The notes: generated from the letters alone by a model not told the origin. Positions 52,288 to 60,969 are shown, counted from the first letter of the stretch. The stretch: DNA of 64,000 bases from CATQHS01 sp963422655 (GCA_963422655.1 OY730440.1:2294001-2358000), one strand, 5' to 3'. Numbers and translations are program-made.

Positions 52288-54039
52288 CTACTCTTCAACT
52301 GTCCAAGTCTCGACCTCATTGTAGATGGGTACGTCGAACACGAGGCGTGGTTGCTCATTGAAGTGCTCAACCAGAGCCGGGATCCGGTTCGCGAAGGCCA
52401 TCGTACGTACGTCGTACCACAGCCAGCCTTTGTTGAGCTCGTCGTTGAGGATCTTGCTGATCTCTTGGTAGATAGGAGCACGTTCTTCTTGAGTCGAGTA
52501 CGTCAAACCCTCGGCCATTAGCCGGTCGACGTCTTCGTTGCAGTAACCGAGGGTGAAGAAACCGCCATCACATGCCGTGATGATCGAACCTGTGGACGGG
52601 TCCAGAGCTTGGCCGTTCGCGAACAGGCCGAGCTCAAATATTCCGTCGTCGCGTTTGGCGAACAGGGTGGGGCCGTCATTGAGCTCTGGTTGGATATTGA
52701 ACCCGACCGCGGCTAGGTACTCCTGGATGGTTACAATCACGTCAGCGTAGACTTCATCACCGTAGTAGTAGGCGAAGTCCAGGGTCTGGGACTCATCCCA
52801 GCCGGCTTCTGCAAGCAGTGCCCGGGCTCCTTCCGGATTGTACTCGTAGGGTTCGAGGTCGGGAGACTGGGCCCATTCCGCTGGGAACATAGTATTGGCC
52901 AGTTTGGGAGCTCCGTACATGATCGTATCGATAATGGCCTGTCTGTCGATGGCGTGGAGCACAGCCTTACGCACTCGAACGTCCTGGAGACGTTCGTCGT
53001 CATGGTTGAATACGATGAAGGTCGGCAGGCCGGCGTCCATCGGGATCACCGTGAGGTCGTCGACCGCTTCGAATCGCTCGATCTCCGATAGCGGAATGCC
53101 TCCGCCCTCATACTTGACCATGTCGATCTCGCCGGCCTCGAGGGCGTTCAACATTGCGGTGGAATCCTCGAAGATCGCGTAGACGATGCTGGCGAGTGCT
53201 GGTGCGCCGCCGTAGAAATCAGGATTGGCAACTACTGTGGCTGATTCGCCCGACTTGAACTCGTCCCACATGAAAGGACCGGTTCCGATACGATTCTCGG
53301 TCCAGAACGAATGGCCGTCCAGCTCCGCATGCGGAACGTCGCCGAGGATATGTTCGGGAAGGATGCTCAAAGAGATCTGCTGGAGATCAACCCACAGCGG
53401 TGCCGGTGAGCTGAAATCGATCCGCACGGTCTGGTCGTCGAGGGCAGTGACACCGGCAAGCGTGTCTGCTGTTCCATCTTCGCCATTGATCTCTTCGTAA
53501 CCGACCACAGCCGCCAGCTTGGCGGCGTACGTAGACGCAACAGTGCGGTGAGCATAGGTATTGTAAGAAAAGACGACGTCTTCTGCGGTAAAGGGTTCAC
53601 CGTCGTGCCAGGTCACCCCTTCACGCAAGTTGAACGTTACCGAGGTGTTGTCGGAGTTGTACTCCCACGAAGTGGCGAGTTGAGGCTCCACCCCGTCGAG
53701 CGTCCAGCGCAACATGGCCAGGTTTTGCTGGACGGTCTCGTCGATGCGTCGCCCGCAAGTCGTGTGGAATGTGCCTGGTTCGACACAGTTTGCCGGGAGC
53801 GCTGCTATCAAAGTACCCTCACCAACTTGCACTGGCGGGCCTTCGGTTGTCGCCGGGCCTTCGGTTGTCGCCGGGCCTTCGGTTGTCGCCGGGCCTTCGG
53901 TTGTCTCCGGGCTTTCGGTTGTCTCCGGGCTTTCGGTTGTCTCCGGGCTTTCGGTCGCCTCGTCGTCATCGCCGCAAGCTGCGGCCAAGAGAACGAAGCC
54001 AGCCAGTACCGCGACCGGCAACCTCCATCTGTTCATCAT
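52288..54039 (-). CDS. Peptide-type ABC substrate-binding lipoprotein (SBP family 5)
   Basis: A 583-residue lipoprotein of the DppA/OppA class. The lipobox Cys is C22 (LLAAACGDDD). A repetitive linker of 7 six-residue units (TESPET and TEGPAT types) spans about 28-70, encoded by an 18-bp tandem repeat. The binding domain shows LATSWEYNSDNTSVTFNLRE followed by GVTWHDG and EPFTAEDVVFSYN, the SBP_bac_5 signature. GGAGGAGG precedes the start. In this locus sialic acid or sialyl-oligosaccharide is the likely ligand, inferred from the nan/nag neighbours. Confidence 0.89.
   Translation of the reverse strand: MMNRWRLPVAVLAGFVLLAAACGDDDEATESPETTESPETTESPETTEGPATTEGPATTEGPATTEGPPVQVGEGTLIAALPANCVEPGTFHTTCGRRIDETVQQNLAMLRWTLDGVEPQLATSWEYNSDNTSVTFNLREGVTWHDGEPFTAEDVVFSYNTYAHRTVASTYAAKLAAVVGYEEINGEDGTADTLAGVTALDDQTVRIDFSSPAPLWVDLQQISLSILPEHILGDVPHAELDGHSFWTENRIGTGPFMWDEFKSGESATVVANPDFYGGAPALASIVYAIFEDSTAMLNALEAGEIDMVKYEGGGIPLSEIERFEAVDDLTVIPMDAGLPTFIVFNHDDERLQDVRVRKAVLHAIDRQAIIDTIMYGAPKLANTMFPAEWAQSPDLEPYEYNPEGARALLAEAGWDESQTLDFAYYYGDEVYADVIVTIQEYLAAVGFNIQPELNDGPTLFAKRDDGIFELGLFANGQALDPSTGSIITACDGGFFTLGYCNEDVDRLMAEGLTYSTQEERAPIYQEISKILNDELNKGWLWYDVRTMAFANRIPALVEHFNEQPRLVFDVPIYNEVETWTVEE
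53837..53962. repeat. 18-bp tandem repeat encoding the lipoprotein linker
   Basis: Seven in-frame 18-bp copies in two subtypes (GGGCCTTCGGTTGTCGCC four times, GGGCTTTCGGTTGTCTCC-like three times). Copy number is likely variable and would change linker length by six residues per unit. Confidence 0.85.
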
Positions 54040-54070
54040 CGTTTAATTAGCCTCCTCCAAGTAGGCATAG

Positions 54071-54090
54071 GACATATGTCATCCCATGTC
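54071..54090. promoter_or_regulatory. Putative NanR-like operator before the transporter operon
   Basis: GACATATGTC (perfect 10-bp palindrome) followed by ATCCCATGTC, 32-51 bp upstream of the binding-protein start. The block AGGACAT...ATCCCATGTC recurs before nanA, so both are probably bound by the same regulator. Confidence 0.55.
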
Positions 54091-54146
54091 TCAGGGAGAC
54101 TAGGCCCTGATTCCGCATCTTGCAAGTCCTGCGGGCGAGCCGATGT

Positions 54147-55109
54147 TCAAACAAGGCCTTCGTCCTTCAAGCGGGCCTTGACCAGTTCCACCTCGCTTGG
54201 TGCCAGTGACCGTAGCGGTGGCGCCAGATAGTCGTTCTCGATGATACCCAGACAAACCAGGGCGGCTTTGAAGGCTCCGAGACCGGCCGACACCGAGCTT
54301 AGTCGAGCCCGGTCGCCGACACGGACGATGTCGAACAGTGCTGCCAGCCGGTTTTGCTCGATGCGGCAGGTATCGAAGTCGCCGCGCTGTGCCGCAGCGT
54401 ACAGTCGCACGTAGGCATACGGGTCGACGTTGGCCAGACCGGGAACGGCGCCGGCGGCACCGCCCTGAAGGGCCCAGTCGACCGCAAGCTCCGAGCCGGT
54501 GAGAATTGGGAAATCGGGTTGCCCTACGGTGGGCAGGATCTGACGGATGCGCGATTCGGATCCGCTGGAATCCTTCAGTCCGGCGATGACACCGTCGTTG
54601 GCCAGCCGGGCTATGGAGTCGGCTTGCAACGATGTGTGTACCGCGGGCGGTACGTCGTAAGCGATCAGTGGCAACTCGATTTGCTCGTGAATGAGGCGAA
54701 AGTGGTCCTCGATCTCAGCGGGGTGGGTCTGCCCGTAGAAGGGAGCGGTGGCAACGATCGCGCTCGCCCTGGCCTTGGCCACCCTGGTGGCCGCTTCCGC
54801 TACCCGGTAGGGGGAGGTTTCGAGAGTGCCGACAAGCACCGGGACCGCCCGGGCCACTGCCCCGCAGGTGATCTCGACGACGCGATCTCGCTGTTCTTCG
54901 GTCAGGAGTGCACCCTCACCAGAGGACCCGAGAATGAAAATGCCGTCAACGCCAGCCTCGAGAAGGCGGACCAGCTGATGCTCCAGCCCTACTGCATCCA
55001 CAACTCCGGGCTGGATCTGAGGTGTCACTACCGGAGGAACGATGCCTTCGATCCAGTACCGGTCCCGCTTCGTCGTCTGGGGGGCTAATATTGATTCATC
55101 GGGTGTCAT
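54147..55109 (-). CDS. nanA: NanA-like N-acetylneuraminate lyase / DHDPS-family aldolase
   Basis: A 320-residue class I aldolase. FILGSSGEGALLTEEQR near 58-74 is the pyruvate-binding GxxGE motif, LIAYDVPPAVH near 147 has the active-site Tyr, and the Schiff-base Lys is in IAGLKDSSGSESR near 173. DHDPS, KDG aldolase and sialic acid lyase share this fold; the adjacent nanE, transporter and FadR-type regulator favour sialate cleavage to ManNAc and pyruvate. The start has GGAGG 5 bp upstream. The enzyme is longer than E. coli NanA (297) by an N-terminal tail. Confidence 0.8.
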   Translation of the reverse strand: MTPDESILAPQTTKRDRYWIEGIVPPVVTPQIQPGVVDAVGLEHQLVRLLEAGVDGIFILGSSGEGALLTEEQRDRVVEITCGAVARAVPVLVGTLETSPYRVAEAATRVAKARASAIVATAPFYGQTHPAEIEDHFRLIHEQIELPLIAYDVPPAVHTSLQADSIARLANDGVIAGLKDSSGSESRIRQILPTVGQPDFPILTGSELAVDWALQGGAAGAVPGLANVDPYAYVRLYAAAQRGDFDTCRIEQNRLAALFDIVRVGDRARLSSVSAGLGAFKAALVCLGIIENDYLAPPLRSLAPSEVELVKARLKDEGLV

Positions 55110-55136
55110 GCGGCCTCCGGTCTCGCTGTGGTATAG

Positions 55137-55149
55137 GACATCCCATGTC
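55137..55149. promoter_or_regulatory. Putative NanR-like operator in the nanA-regulator interval
   Basis: GACATCCCATGTC, a perfect dyad with a 3-bp centre, covering the start codon of the regulator gene and 28-40 bp upstream of nanA. It is preceded by TGGTATAG, similar to the GGTATA units of the E. coli NanR site. Suggests autoregulation and control of nanA. Confidence 0.55.
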
Positions 55150-55918
55150 TACGAGGAACACTACTCCGCCCGACGCAGATACGTCTTCAGCTCCGCAACG
55201 GTCCCTCGCCGTCGGTCGACTCGATCGTCTCGAAGCGACGAGAAAGGCAATCGTCCAGCTCATTTTGGAGCGGGGAATCCGGTCCGGTCAGGCCATGCCA
55301 CCCGAACACGAACTCATGCGCGTACACGACGTCGGACGGAACACGCTGCGGGAGGCGATCAAATCGTTGCAGGCGATCGGCGTGTTGGAGATCCGGCACG
55401 GGTCGGGTACCTACGTTCGCGGCACGACGTTCGAGCCTCTGGTCGATGGCCTCGTGCTGCAGGCCAAGCTCTCCTTGCAACACGACGCGAGGGAGGCCGC
55501 AGAGCTTGTCGAGGTACGTGAGGCACTGGAGGTCGGCCTCATACCTCGAGTCATGAGCCTCATCGGGCCCGATGACCTCGAGCGACTCGACGCCATCGTC
55601 GACGACATGATGTCCAACACCGGCAGTGACATCAAAGAGCTAGACCGCAATTTTCACTCTACACTGTACATGCCGCTGTCAAATAGTGCACTTTCAGAGC
55701 TTCTCCAGGTTTTCTGGACTGTCAACTTACATGTCGTGGCTTCACTTGATCCTTACCCAACCTCTGCCACGGAGACCGCACTCGATCACAAGGCCATCCT
55801 CGACGGCATACGAAACAGCGACGAATCGGCGGCTGTAGATGCCATGCACTGTCACTTCGACGGCATTCGTCACCTTCTCGACCAGATGGCGTCTGTCGGT
55901 CAGATTCTCGACGACTGA
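55145..55918 (+). CDS. FadR-family (GntR/FCD) transcriptional regulator, NanR-like
   Basis: A 257-residue regulator. Winged helix at about 20-90 (LERGIRSGQAMPPEHELMRV, NTLREAIKSLQAIGVLEIRH, GSGTYVRG) and an all-helical FCD effector domain with the usual metal-site pattern DRNFHSTLY near 165 and ALDHKAILDGI near 212. Divergent from nanA, with a dyad operator over its own start. Probably senses sialic acid or a breakdown product, as NanR does in enterobacteria; this is inferred. Confidence 0.84.
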   Translation: MSTRNTTPPDADTSSAPQRSLAVGRLDRLEATRKAIVQLILERGIRSGQAMPPEHELMRVHDVGRNTLREAIKSLQAIGVLEIRHGSGTYVRGTTFEPLVDGLVLQAKLSLQHDAREAAELVEVREALEVGLIPRVMSLIGPDDLERLDAIVDDMMSNTGSDIKELDRNFHSTLYMPLSNSALSELLQVFWTVNLHVVASLDPYPTSATETALDHKAILDGIRNSDESAAVDAMHCHFDGIRHLLDQMASVGQILDD

Positions 55919-56242
55919 TTCACCGGCACCGGGCAGTGGTGCTGCTCGCGGCGGGGCAGACGAGGCCCAGCAGCTCTATATCCAATTGCGGTCGTCGCCA
56001 CTCGGAGCCCGTCCTCGTTTGCCGAAAGATCGAACACAACGTCATAGAGCCCATGCGGTTGAAGAACCGTCTGGCCCGAGCCATTCAGTGGGGTTCTGAG
56101 GCGGTTTAGCCGTTCAGTGTTGACGCGTTCAGTGTTGACGTCGTAGATCTCGAAGGTGGTGCGGCCGGATCGAGTGACAAGGCGAAGGACAGGCAGAATC
56201 CTAGCTTTGCCGACTCCGACGGCGAGGAAGGCGCCAAGGAAC
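55919..56242. other. Intergenic stretch without a convincing gene
   Basis: 324 bp. A minus-strand frame over most of it (about 115 codons, with RSGRTTFEIYDVNTERVNTE and GLYDVVFDLSANEDG) has plausible codons and could be a gene end or relic, but no start, ribosome site or recognised family. A GTTCAGTGTTGACGCGTTCAGTGTTGAC direct duplication sits near 56113. Confidence 0.35.
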
Positions 56243-56710
56243 ATGCCTACGATTTACATCATGTCCCGCTCTACTGCCAGTGCCGCGTTCGTTTCTGTCG
56301 GCTACCAAGAACGTGACATCGACGAGTTCGTCAACCTCCTCGTCGACAACGACGTCGAGATTCTGGTTGACGTCCGACTCAACGCGATCTCCCGCAAACG
56401 CGGCTTCTCCAAGACCGCACTGGCCGACACCCTCGCACAGGCAGGCATCGACTACCGCCACGAACGCGAACTCGGCAACCCCAAGGACAACCGCGAACCT
56501 TTCCGCCAGGGACACCCCTCGGCTCGCGCCCGGTACCTCGATCACCTCTCCAACGGCGCATCCGACGTCTACGACGAGGTCGTTTCCCTCGCCAGTACAA
56601 CCCGCGTCGCCGTGCTCTGCTATGAGCGAGACCACGCCAAGTGCCACCGCTCTTGCATCATCGACACCGCCCAAGACCGCGACCCGAACCTGCACGTCGT
56701 CAAGATCTGA
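56243..56710 (+). CDS. DUF488 domain-containing protein
   Basis: A 155-residue protein. SVGYQERDIDEFVNLLVDND near 19-38, LVDVRLNAISRKRGFSK near 42-58 and VLCYERDHAKCHRSCI near 130-145 are the DUF488 hallmarks, including the conserved Arg and the Cys-His C-terminal group. ATG at 56243 or 56261 is possible; the former has AAGGA upstream. It is followed 7 bp later by an unrecognised gene, a pairing that looks functional. Biochemical role unknown; members occur near helicases and restriction genes. Confidence 0.85.
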   Translation: MPTIYIMSRSTASAAFVSVGYQERDIDEFVNLLVDNDVEILVDVRLNAISRKRGFSKTALADTLAQAGIDYRHERELGNPKDNREPFRQGHPSARARYLDHLSNGASDVYDEVVSLASTTRVAVLCYERDHAKCHRSCIIDTAQDRDPNLHVVKI

Positions 56711-56717
56711 AAGCGCC

Positions 56718-57542
56718 GTGGCCGCTGAACAAAAACTTCGGGTGATGATTCTCGTCAAGGCTGCTCCGGTGCTGACATCACACCTCCAGGAATCGATGTG
56801 CGTCGCCGCCATGACCCTTGACGACAAACCACGCTGGGTCCGCCTCCACCCCGTCCCATTCCGCGATCTCGGCGATGACAGCAAGTTCCGCAAGTACCAA
56901 GAGGTCACCACCACTGTGATCCGCCCACGGTCGGATCGCCGGCCCGAGTCGTGGACCCCGCTCGATGGGACCATTCAACTCGGGGAAACCGTCGGCACCG
57001 ACCACGGCTGGTCGACCAGACGCGAGCGCGTCGCCAAACTCGGCGAACACACGATGTGCGAACTCATCAAAGCCAACCAATCCGGATCCGGGCCCAGTAT
57101 CCCATCATTGGCTGTAGTCCGCACCGCCGGGCCACCGGAGTTGCTGGTTGACCAGCGCGACGAAGAACAGCTCGACAAGTGGCAAAAACGGGCTGACGCG
57201 ATCGCCGCGCAACCATCGCTGTTCGACGACCCCACCACGGCAAAGCCAGCCTATAAGATCATCCCGTGGCGCTTCAGGTACAAGTACCGGTGCCTGGCTT
57301 CCAGTTGCCGCGGCGAACATCGCCAAACCATCATCGACTGGGAAGCCGTCGCTCTCTACCGCAACGTCCACAACAAGGTGAACTGGCAAGACCTCATGCG
57401 CCAGAAATTCGTCGACCAACTCTGGACCAACCGCGACACCGTGCTATTCGTCGGCAACATGAATGAGCACCCTCAGAGCTTCTTGGTCCTCGGTTTGTTC
57501 TGGCCACCGCGAACGGACATGCAACAATCCCTTCTGGCGTAG
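56718..57542 (+). CDS. Unrecognised DUF488-partner protein
   Basis: A 274-residue soluble protein from GTG 56718. RVMILVKAAPVLTSHLQESM followed by CVAAM at the N-terminus and PRWVRLHPVPFRDLGDDSKF-KYQEV near 40-65 look like strongly conserved blocks. CLASSCRGEHRQTIIDWEA near 195 has a Cys/His pattern that might bind metal and WEEA-like helices follow. No known catalytic motif. Cotranscribed with DUF488; convergent, 4 bp from, the DUF3644 gene. The name of the family is unknown to me. Confidence 0.72.
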   Translation: MAAEQKLRVMILVKAAPVLTSHLQESMCVAAMTLDDKPRWVRLHPVPFRDLGDDSKFRKYQEVTTTVIRPRSDRRPESWTPLDGTIQLGETVGTDHGWSTRRERVAKLGEHTMCELIKANQSGSGPSIPSLAVVRTAGPPELLVDQRDEEQLDKWQKRADAIAAQPSLFDDPTTAKPAYKIIPWRFRYKYRCLASSCRGEHRQTIIDWEAVALYRNVHNKVNWQDLMRQKFVDQLWTNRDTVLFVGNMNEHPQSFLVLGLFWPPRTDMQQSLLA

Positions 57543-57546
57543 CCCA

Positions 57547-58848
57547 CTATCGGCGATCGGGTTCGTAACCGACCACCTTCTCATACGTCGCTGCGTCAGA
57601 CAGTTCCTTTACGAGCTTCTCGATCCATGCCTGCGTGTACCCGTAACCATTCATCAGCCGATCCCATCGGCAGTAGCGATCGTCGGTTGCTTCCGGCTCG
57701 CCAGCTCCAGAGGCGGGACGAACCTTGAAGTATCGCCAACATTGCGTGTGGGTGTACAGCGTGAACCGATGCGGCAGCCGCTCCACGACAAGATTCACGA
57801 CCTCTGAAGGTTTAAACAAGTCGTGCGACGCGACTGGAGTGACGCGGCGTTTGGCCACCACTGTCGTCTTTGCGAGTTCCGCCTCGAGCTCCGGCGTTAC
57901 CCCGCCCAAGGGGACGAACCGCACGACCGAGTCGGCCGACCCTTCTCGGTTCGCCGCCACCGGCACAAAGAAAATCTGCAAGCAGTATTCGGGACTGTCG
58001 AGTACCTCGTCATCCTGCCTCGACCTGTGCTGCGTCAAGTAGTCATTCACATCGGTGGGCAACCTGCTCTGTGCTGCGCGAAGAGCGTCACTCGTCTCGT
58101 TGGACCGGAACGCGCTCAACTGGAGAGGGACGCAAAGTTGATTGCCCAATGCTGACACCTCACCGAACTCTTCCACGAGGACTCGCTCAAAATTGAGGAG
58201 AAGCGCCTGCACCTGCCCGGTTATGACGAGGTCGAGCGCTGGCAGGTATCGATGCGCTATCCGGTTGCGAAGACCGATGAAGAAATCGAGATTCTCTCGG
58301 AGTGCTCGTTTGTCTCGCCCCGACAACGCACAGTCTAACAGTTGCCGCGTCCCGAGCATCTTCGGCTGGCCATCAATCAAGACTTGGTTGCCGTCCTCGT
58401 CTCGCTCGTAGTAGTCGATATGGTCGCGCTCGAGCATCGCCTGCATCAGCGAGTTCCATGCCACGATCATCACCAAGATGAATATCTCAGTACGAAAGCC
58501 AGCAGTTGGATCGTTGTAAACCCGCACCGCCGCAAGGGCGCTCTCCCTGGCTTTGGCAAGAAGCCGATACTCCTCGGCTAGGTCTCCAGCGTCGCTCGGA
58601 GAGATTCCGTGTACCCGCAGGCGATCTTCAAGTTCGCCGACCCGCATCGACTGCGACGATTTCTTCTCGGTCTCGACCCCAAGCCAGCGCCGAACATACG
58701 ATGTGAACGCCTTGCCGTGCGACGTTAAGTCTTTCCAGTACTCGATCTCGAGCCGAGACTTTGCCTCGCCAGCTTTCCAACGATCGTGCATCTCGGTGGC
58801 GATGCGACGATGCTCGCTCTCTTGCTTGTCAGACGAATCTTTCGACAC
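57547..58848 (-). CDS. DUF3644/HEPN-like protein
   Basis: A 433-residue protein from a GTG start. Residues about 115-230 match DUF3644: ILVMIVAWNSLMQAMLERDH, then LRENLDFFIGLRNRIAHRYL. RNRIAH is an R-x4-H motif, the catalytic signature of HEPN ribonucleases. The C-terminal 150 residues contain FTLYTHTQCWRYFKVRP and a second alpha/beta region of unknown type. DUF3644 proteins are found scattered in accessory islands. Likely an RNA-targeting effector (inference). Convergent with the DUF488 pair. Confidence 0.75.
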   Translation of the reverse strand: MSKDSSDKQESEHRRIATEMHDRWKAGEAKSRLEIEYWKDLTSHGKAFTSYVRRWLGVETEKKSSQSMRVGELEDRLRVHGISPSDAGDLAEEYRLLAKARESALAAVRVYNDPTAGFRTEIFILVMIVAWNSLMQAMLERDHIDYYERDEDGNQVLIDGQPKMLGTRQLLDCALSGRDKRALRENLDFFIGLRNRIAHRYLPALDLVITGQVQALLLNFERVLVEEFGEVSALGNQLCVPLQLSAFRSNETSDALRAAQSRLPTDVNDYLTQHRSRQDDEVLDSPEYCLQIFFVPVAANREGSADSVVRFVPLGGVTPELEAELAKTTVVAKRRVTPVASHDLFKPSEVVNLVVERLPHRFTLYTHTQCWRYFKVRPASGAGEPEATDDRYCRWDRLMNGYGYTQAWIEKLVKELSDAATYEKVVGYEPDRR

Positions 58849-58897
58849 GACGTTGCTTCATGGACGTACTGGATTCAACGCTTGCGCCTGGCCTCGG

Positions 58898-59064
58898 GAT
58901 GCGATTCAGCGCTGGCTTCGATGCGCCATAGATGGTCAGCGGCGAGCCTTGGGCACCCACGTCGAACGGTGGCCCCACCCAAGGGTCGGGCACTGGCGCT
59001 CGACAGGTTCATGACCTAACCTTTCGCCCGCTCCTGCATCGCCGGTACTACATCCTGGGCCAAG
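58898..59064 (-). pseudogene. SDR gene fragment, copy 1
   Basis: 167 bp nearly identical to 62344-62511. On the minus strand it encodes the middle of a short-chain dehydrogenase (KDVVPARQK-like, NLSSASTRPWVG, TVYGAS). No flanking gene parts remain. Confidence 0.7.
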
Positions 59065-59084
59065 ATGATCGTGCCGCGACCAAC

Positions 59085-59458
59085 GTGAGATCAACGCGAT
59101 CATCTCGGTTCTCAAAGGAGAGTCCAAGCTCGACATTGGTGCCAATGTCGCCAAAATGGAGCGCCGAGCCGCTGAACTCCTCGCGAAACACCACGGCGTC
59201 ATGGTTAATTCTGGGTCGTCGGCTCTACGCCTCGCGATCGATCTGCTCGGTCTCGAACGCGGCGACGAAATCATCACGTCACCACTGACGTTCTCCACCG
59301 ACATCGCTCCCATGGTGCACTCGGGCATCATCGCTGTCTTTGCCGACGTTGACACCAGGACCTATCAGATAGACGCCAACCGCATTGCCAAACTCGATCA
59401 GTTCAACGGCCAGCGCCAGGCCAACTGGACCCGCATCCACGACCACTTCTCTCCGTAG
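59085..59458 (+). pseudogene. DegT/DnrJ/EryC1 aminotransferase, internally deleted
   Basis: An open frame of about 124 codons. EINAIISVLKGESKLDIGAN, then GVMVNSGSSALRLAIDLLGL and GDEIITSPLTFSTDIAPM are the N-terminal third of a PLP sugar aminotransferase. It jumps directly from DANRIAKLDQF to NGQRQANWTRIHDHF, which belongs to the late part. The PLP-lysine region is missing, so no activity is expected. Typical length would be about 370. Confidence 0.75.
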
Positions 59459-59515
59459 TAGCGTCGTGAGGATCTATTACTGGCGCTCGGACCGGTCCAA
59501 TCTTTGGCCTCATCC

Positions 59516-59992
59516 CTACGGCCAAAGATTTGGGTTGTTACTAGTAGAAGCAAATTCTAGCAAGCCCTGCTGGTACCTTATCCAGGCTTGATTGCGCCTT
59601 AACAGAGCTCGATCATATACAGCTTGGCTAAATCTATGATTAAGTTTGGTACGGTGGCTGTTGAGAGCAGCAACACGCCTGTCCCACTCCTCTTGAGAAA
59701 AGAGAGCCAAACTGTCCCAGGCCGCCTTTCGGGCTGCCATAGCACGATCATACTCTGATTGGGAAGCGCCTGACCTTGACTTAACCGAGTTCAAGGCTGA
59801 CTTTGCCTGTCTATAGGCGGCCTGGGCAGCTAGATGAGAGGGGCCATTTTTCCTGAGATCCTCCACATCCTTCTTTTTTGTTTCAAGTCTCGCCAGCCAG
59901 TCTTTGTGACTCCAGTTGCCTTTTGTTACCAGGCGCAGATAATGAGAGGCTCCGCCGTGCGCATCCTCTAGGCAATCAACCCAAAGCCGCAT
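59516..59992 (-). CDS. Small Lys/Arg/Ala-rich coiled-coil protein, A+T-rich
   Basis: A 158-residue protein with long amphipathic helices (WLARLETKKKDVEDLRKNG, QAAYRQAKSALNSVKSRSG, AMAARKAAWDSLALFSQEEW) and no signal peptide. An excellent ribosome site (AAGGAGGGAG) precedes the ATG. It overlaps the end of the small secreted protein gene by 17 bp in another frame. Base composition differs strongly from neighbours. Family unknown. A single-frame shift could join the two genes into one exported protein, which should be checked. Confidence 0.6.
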   Translation of the reverse strand: MRLWVDCLEDAHGGASHYLRLVTKGNWSHKDWLARLETKKKDVEDLRKNGPSHLAAQAAYRQAKSALNSVKSRSGASQSEYDRAMAARKAAWDSLALFSQEEWDRRVAALNSHRTKLNHRFSQAVYDRALLRRNQAWIRYQQGLLEFASTSNNPNLWP

Positions 59993-60230
59993 CAGGCGTT
60001 GACTCCCTCCTTTTTTTCCTCAGATCGCCGTTTTGCTTGTAACGGCTAGCATTCCATGCCCCTTTAGCAGTGGGACAATCAGTTTCAAAAGCCGCGTAAG
60101 GTGCCATTTCATCCACAGGAACATTCTCCTTATCATCTAATTGGGCAGATGCTGTGGCAGTCAACAAAACACTGGCAATTGCCAATGTCAATACTCCAAT
60201 GCACGTTCCAGTCTTGAGAGCCATTGTCAC
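59976..60230 (-). CDS. Small exported protein, A+T-rich
   Basis: An 84-residue protein: signal peptide ALKTGTCIGVLTLAIASVLL then TATASAQ cleavage site, leaving a mature acidic-basic tail of about 55 residues (DDKENVPVDEMAPY, KQNGDLRKKRRES). GTG start with GAGGAGG upstream; ATG at 60224 is an alternative. Cotranscribed with the coiled-coil gene. If frames were joined near 60000, the product would be a 240-residue exported coiled-coil protein. Function unknown. Confidence 0.6.
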   Translation of the reverse strand: MTMALKTGTCIGVLTLAIASVLLTATASAQLDDKENVPVDEMAPYAAFETDCPTAKGAWNASRYKQNGDLRKKRRESTPDAALG

Positions 60231-60252
60231 GAATCCTCCTCAGCTAGCAGGG

Positions 60253-60271
60253 CTACTATATCTAATAGTAG
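60253..60271. promoter_or_regulatory. Inverted repeat before the small gene pair
   Basis: CTACTAT-ATCTA-ATAGTAG, perfect 7-bp arms and 5-bp centre, 23 bp upstream of the GTG. It contains TATAGT on the minus strand, a good -10 element, so it may be an operator over the promoter. Confidence 0.5.
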
Positions 60272-60521
60272 GATGATATTTGGCACAGTCTACCATAGAA
60301 AAGAGTGTAGGCGGTACATGCCAAGATCCACCCCCTGCCTGCCTCGACCCTCAACTACTAGCAAGCTCGACTTCAGTTGCTGAAGGCGCCGACGCCGTTG
60401 TGCACTGCGCATGAACGCCGCAGGCATGACCGTCGTGACCTGCTGGGAGGGCACCGTCGACAGCGACCTGCCCGCGCTGGGCGTTGTTCTCCGCCCGGCG
60501 ATCTCGCCGACGACAGGACTG

Positions 60522-60969
60522 AGTTGTTCGATCTCACAGGGCGTACAGCGCCGGTAACCGGAAGTGGCCGCGGCGTCGGTTTCGGCGTTGCCGAGGTGCT
60601 GCTCAGCGCTGGCGCCACCGTCTACGTGAACGACCTCGTCGCTGAGCGCGCCGAATCCGCTGCCGCTTCACTCGGCGACCGTGCCCGACCGCTTCCGTTC
60701 GACGTCGCCGACCTCGACGTCAACCTTATCGGCGTCCTCAACTGCGTGAAGGCAACGATCGGCCTCAACGGCGGCTCCCTCACCAGCTGAAAGGGCCCTC
60801 CAATGAACCATGACAAGCTCTGGACCCCTCCATGCCGAAGGCGGGCGCCATAGGTCGCGGGGCGCATCCCGACGAGATGGTCGGTCCCGCCTTGCTGCTG
60901 TGCTCAGATGCCGGAAGCTTCATCACCGGCCAAGTGATCCTCGCAGACGGCGGACTGACACCGCATTGA
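60522..60969 (+). pseudogene. Short-chain dehydrogenase (SDR) relic
   Basis: N-terminal part FDLTGRTAPVTGSGRGVGFG (TGxxxGxG cofactor loop) and VYVNDLVAERAESAAASLGD, then a deletion to VNLIGVLNCVKATIG, a stop, and the C-terminal part PALLLCSDAGSFITGQVILA-DGG in a second frame ending at 60969. The catalytic Ser-Tyr-Lys region is gone. Confidence 0.75.
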
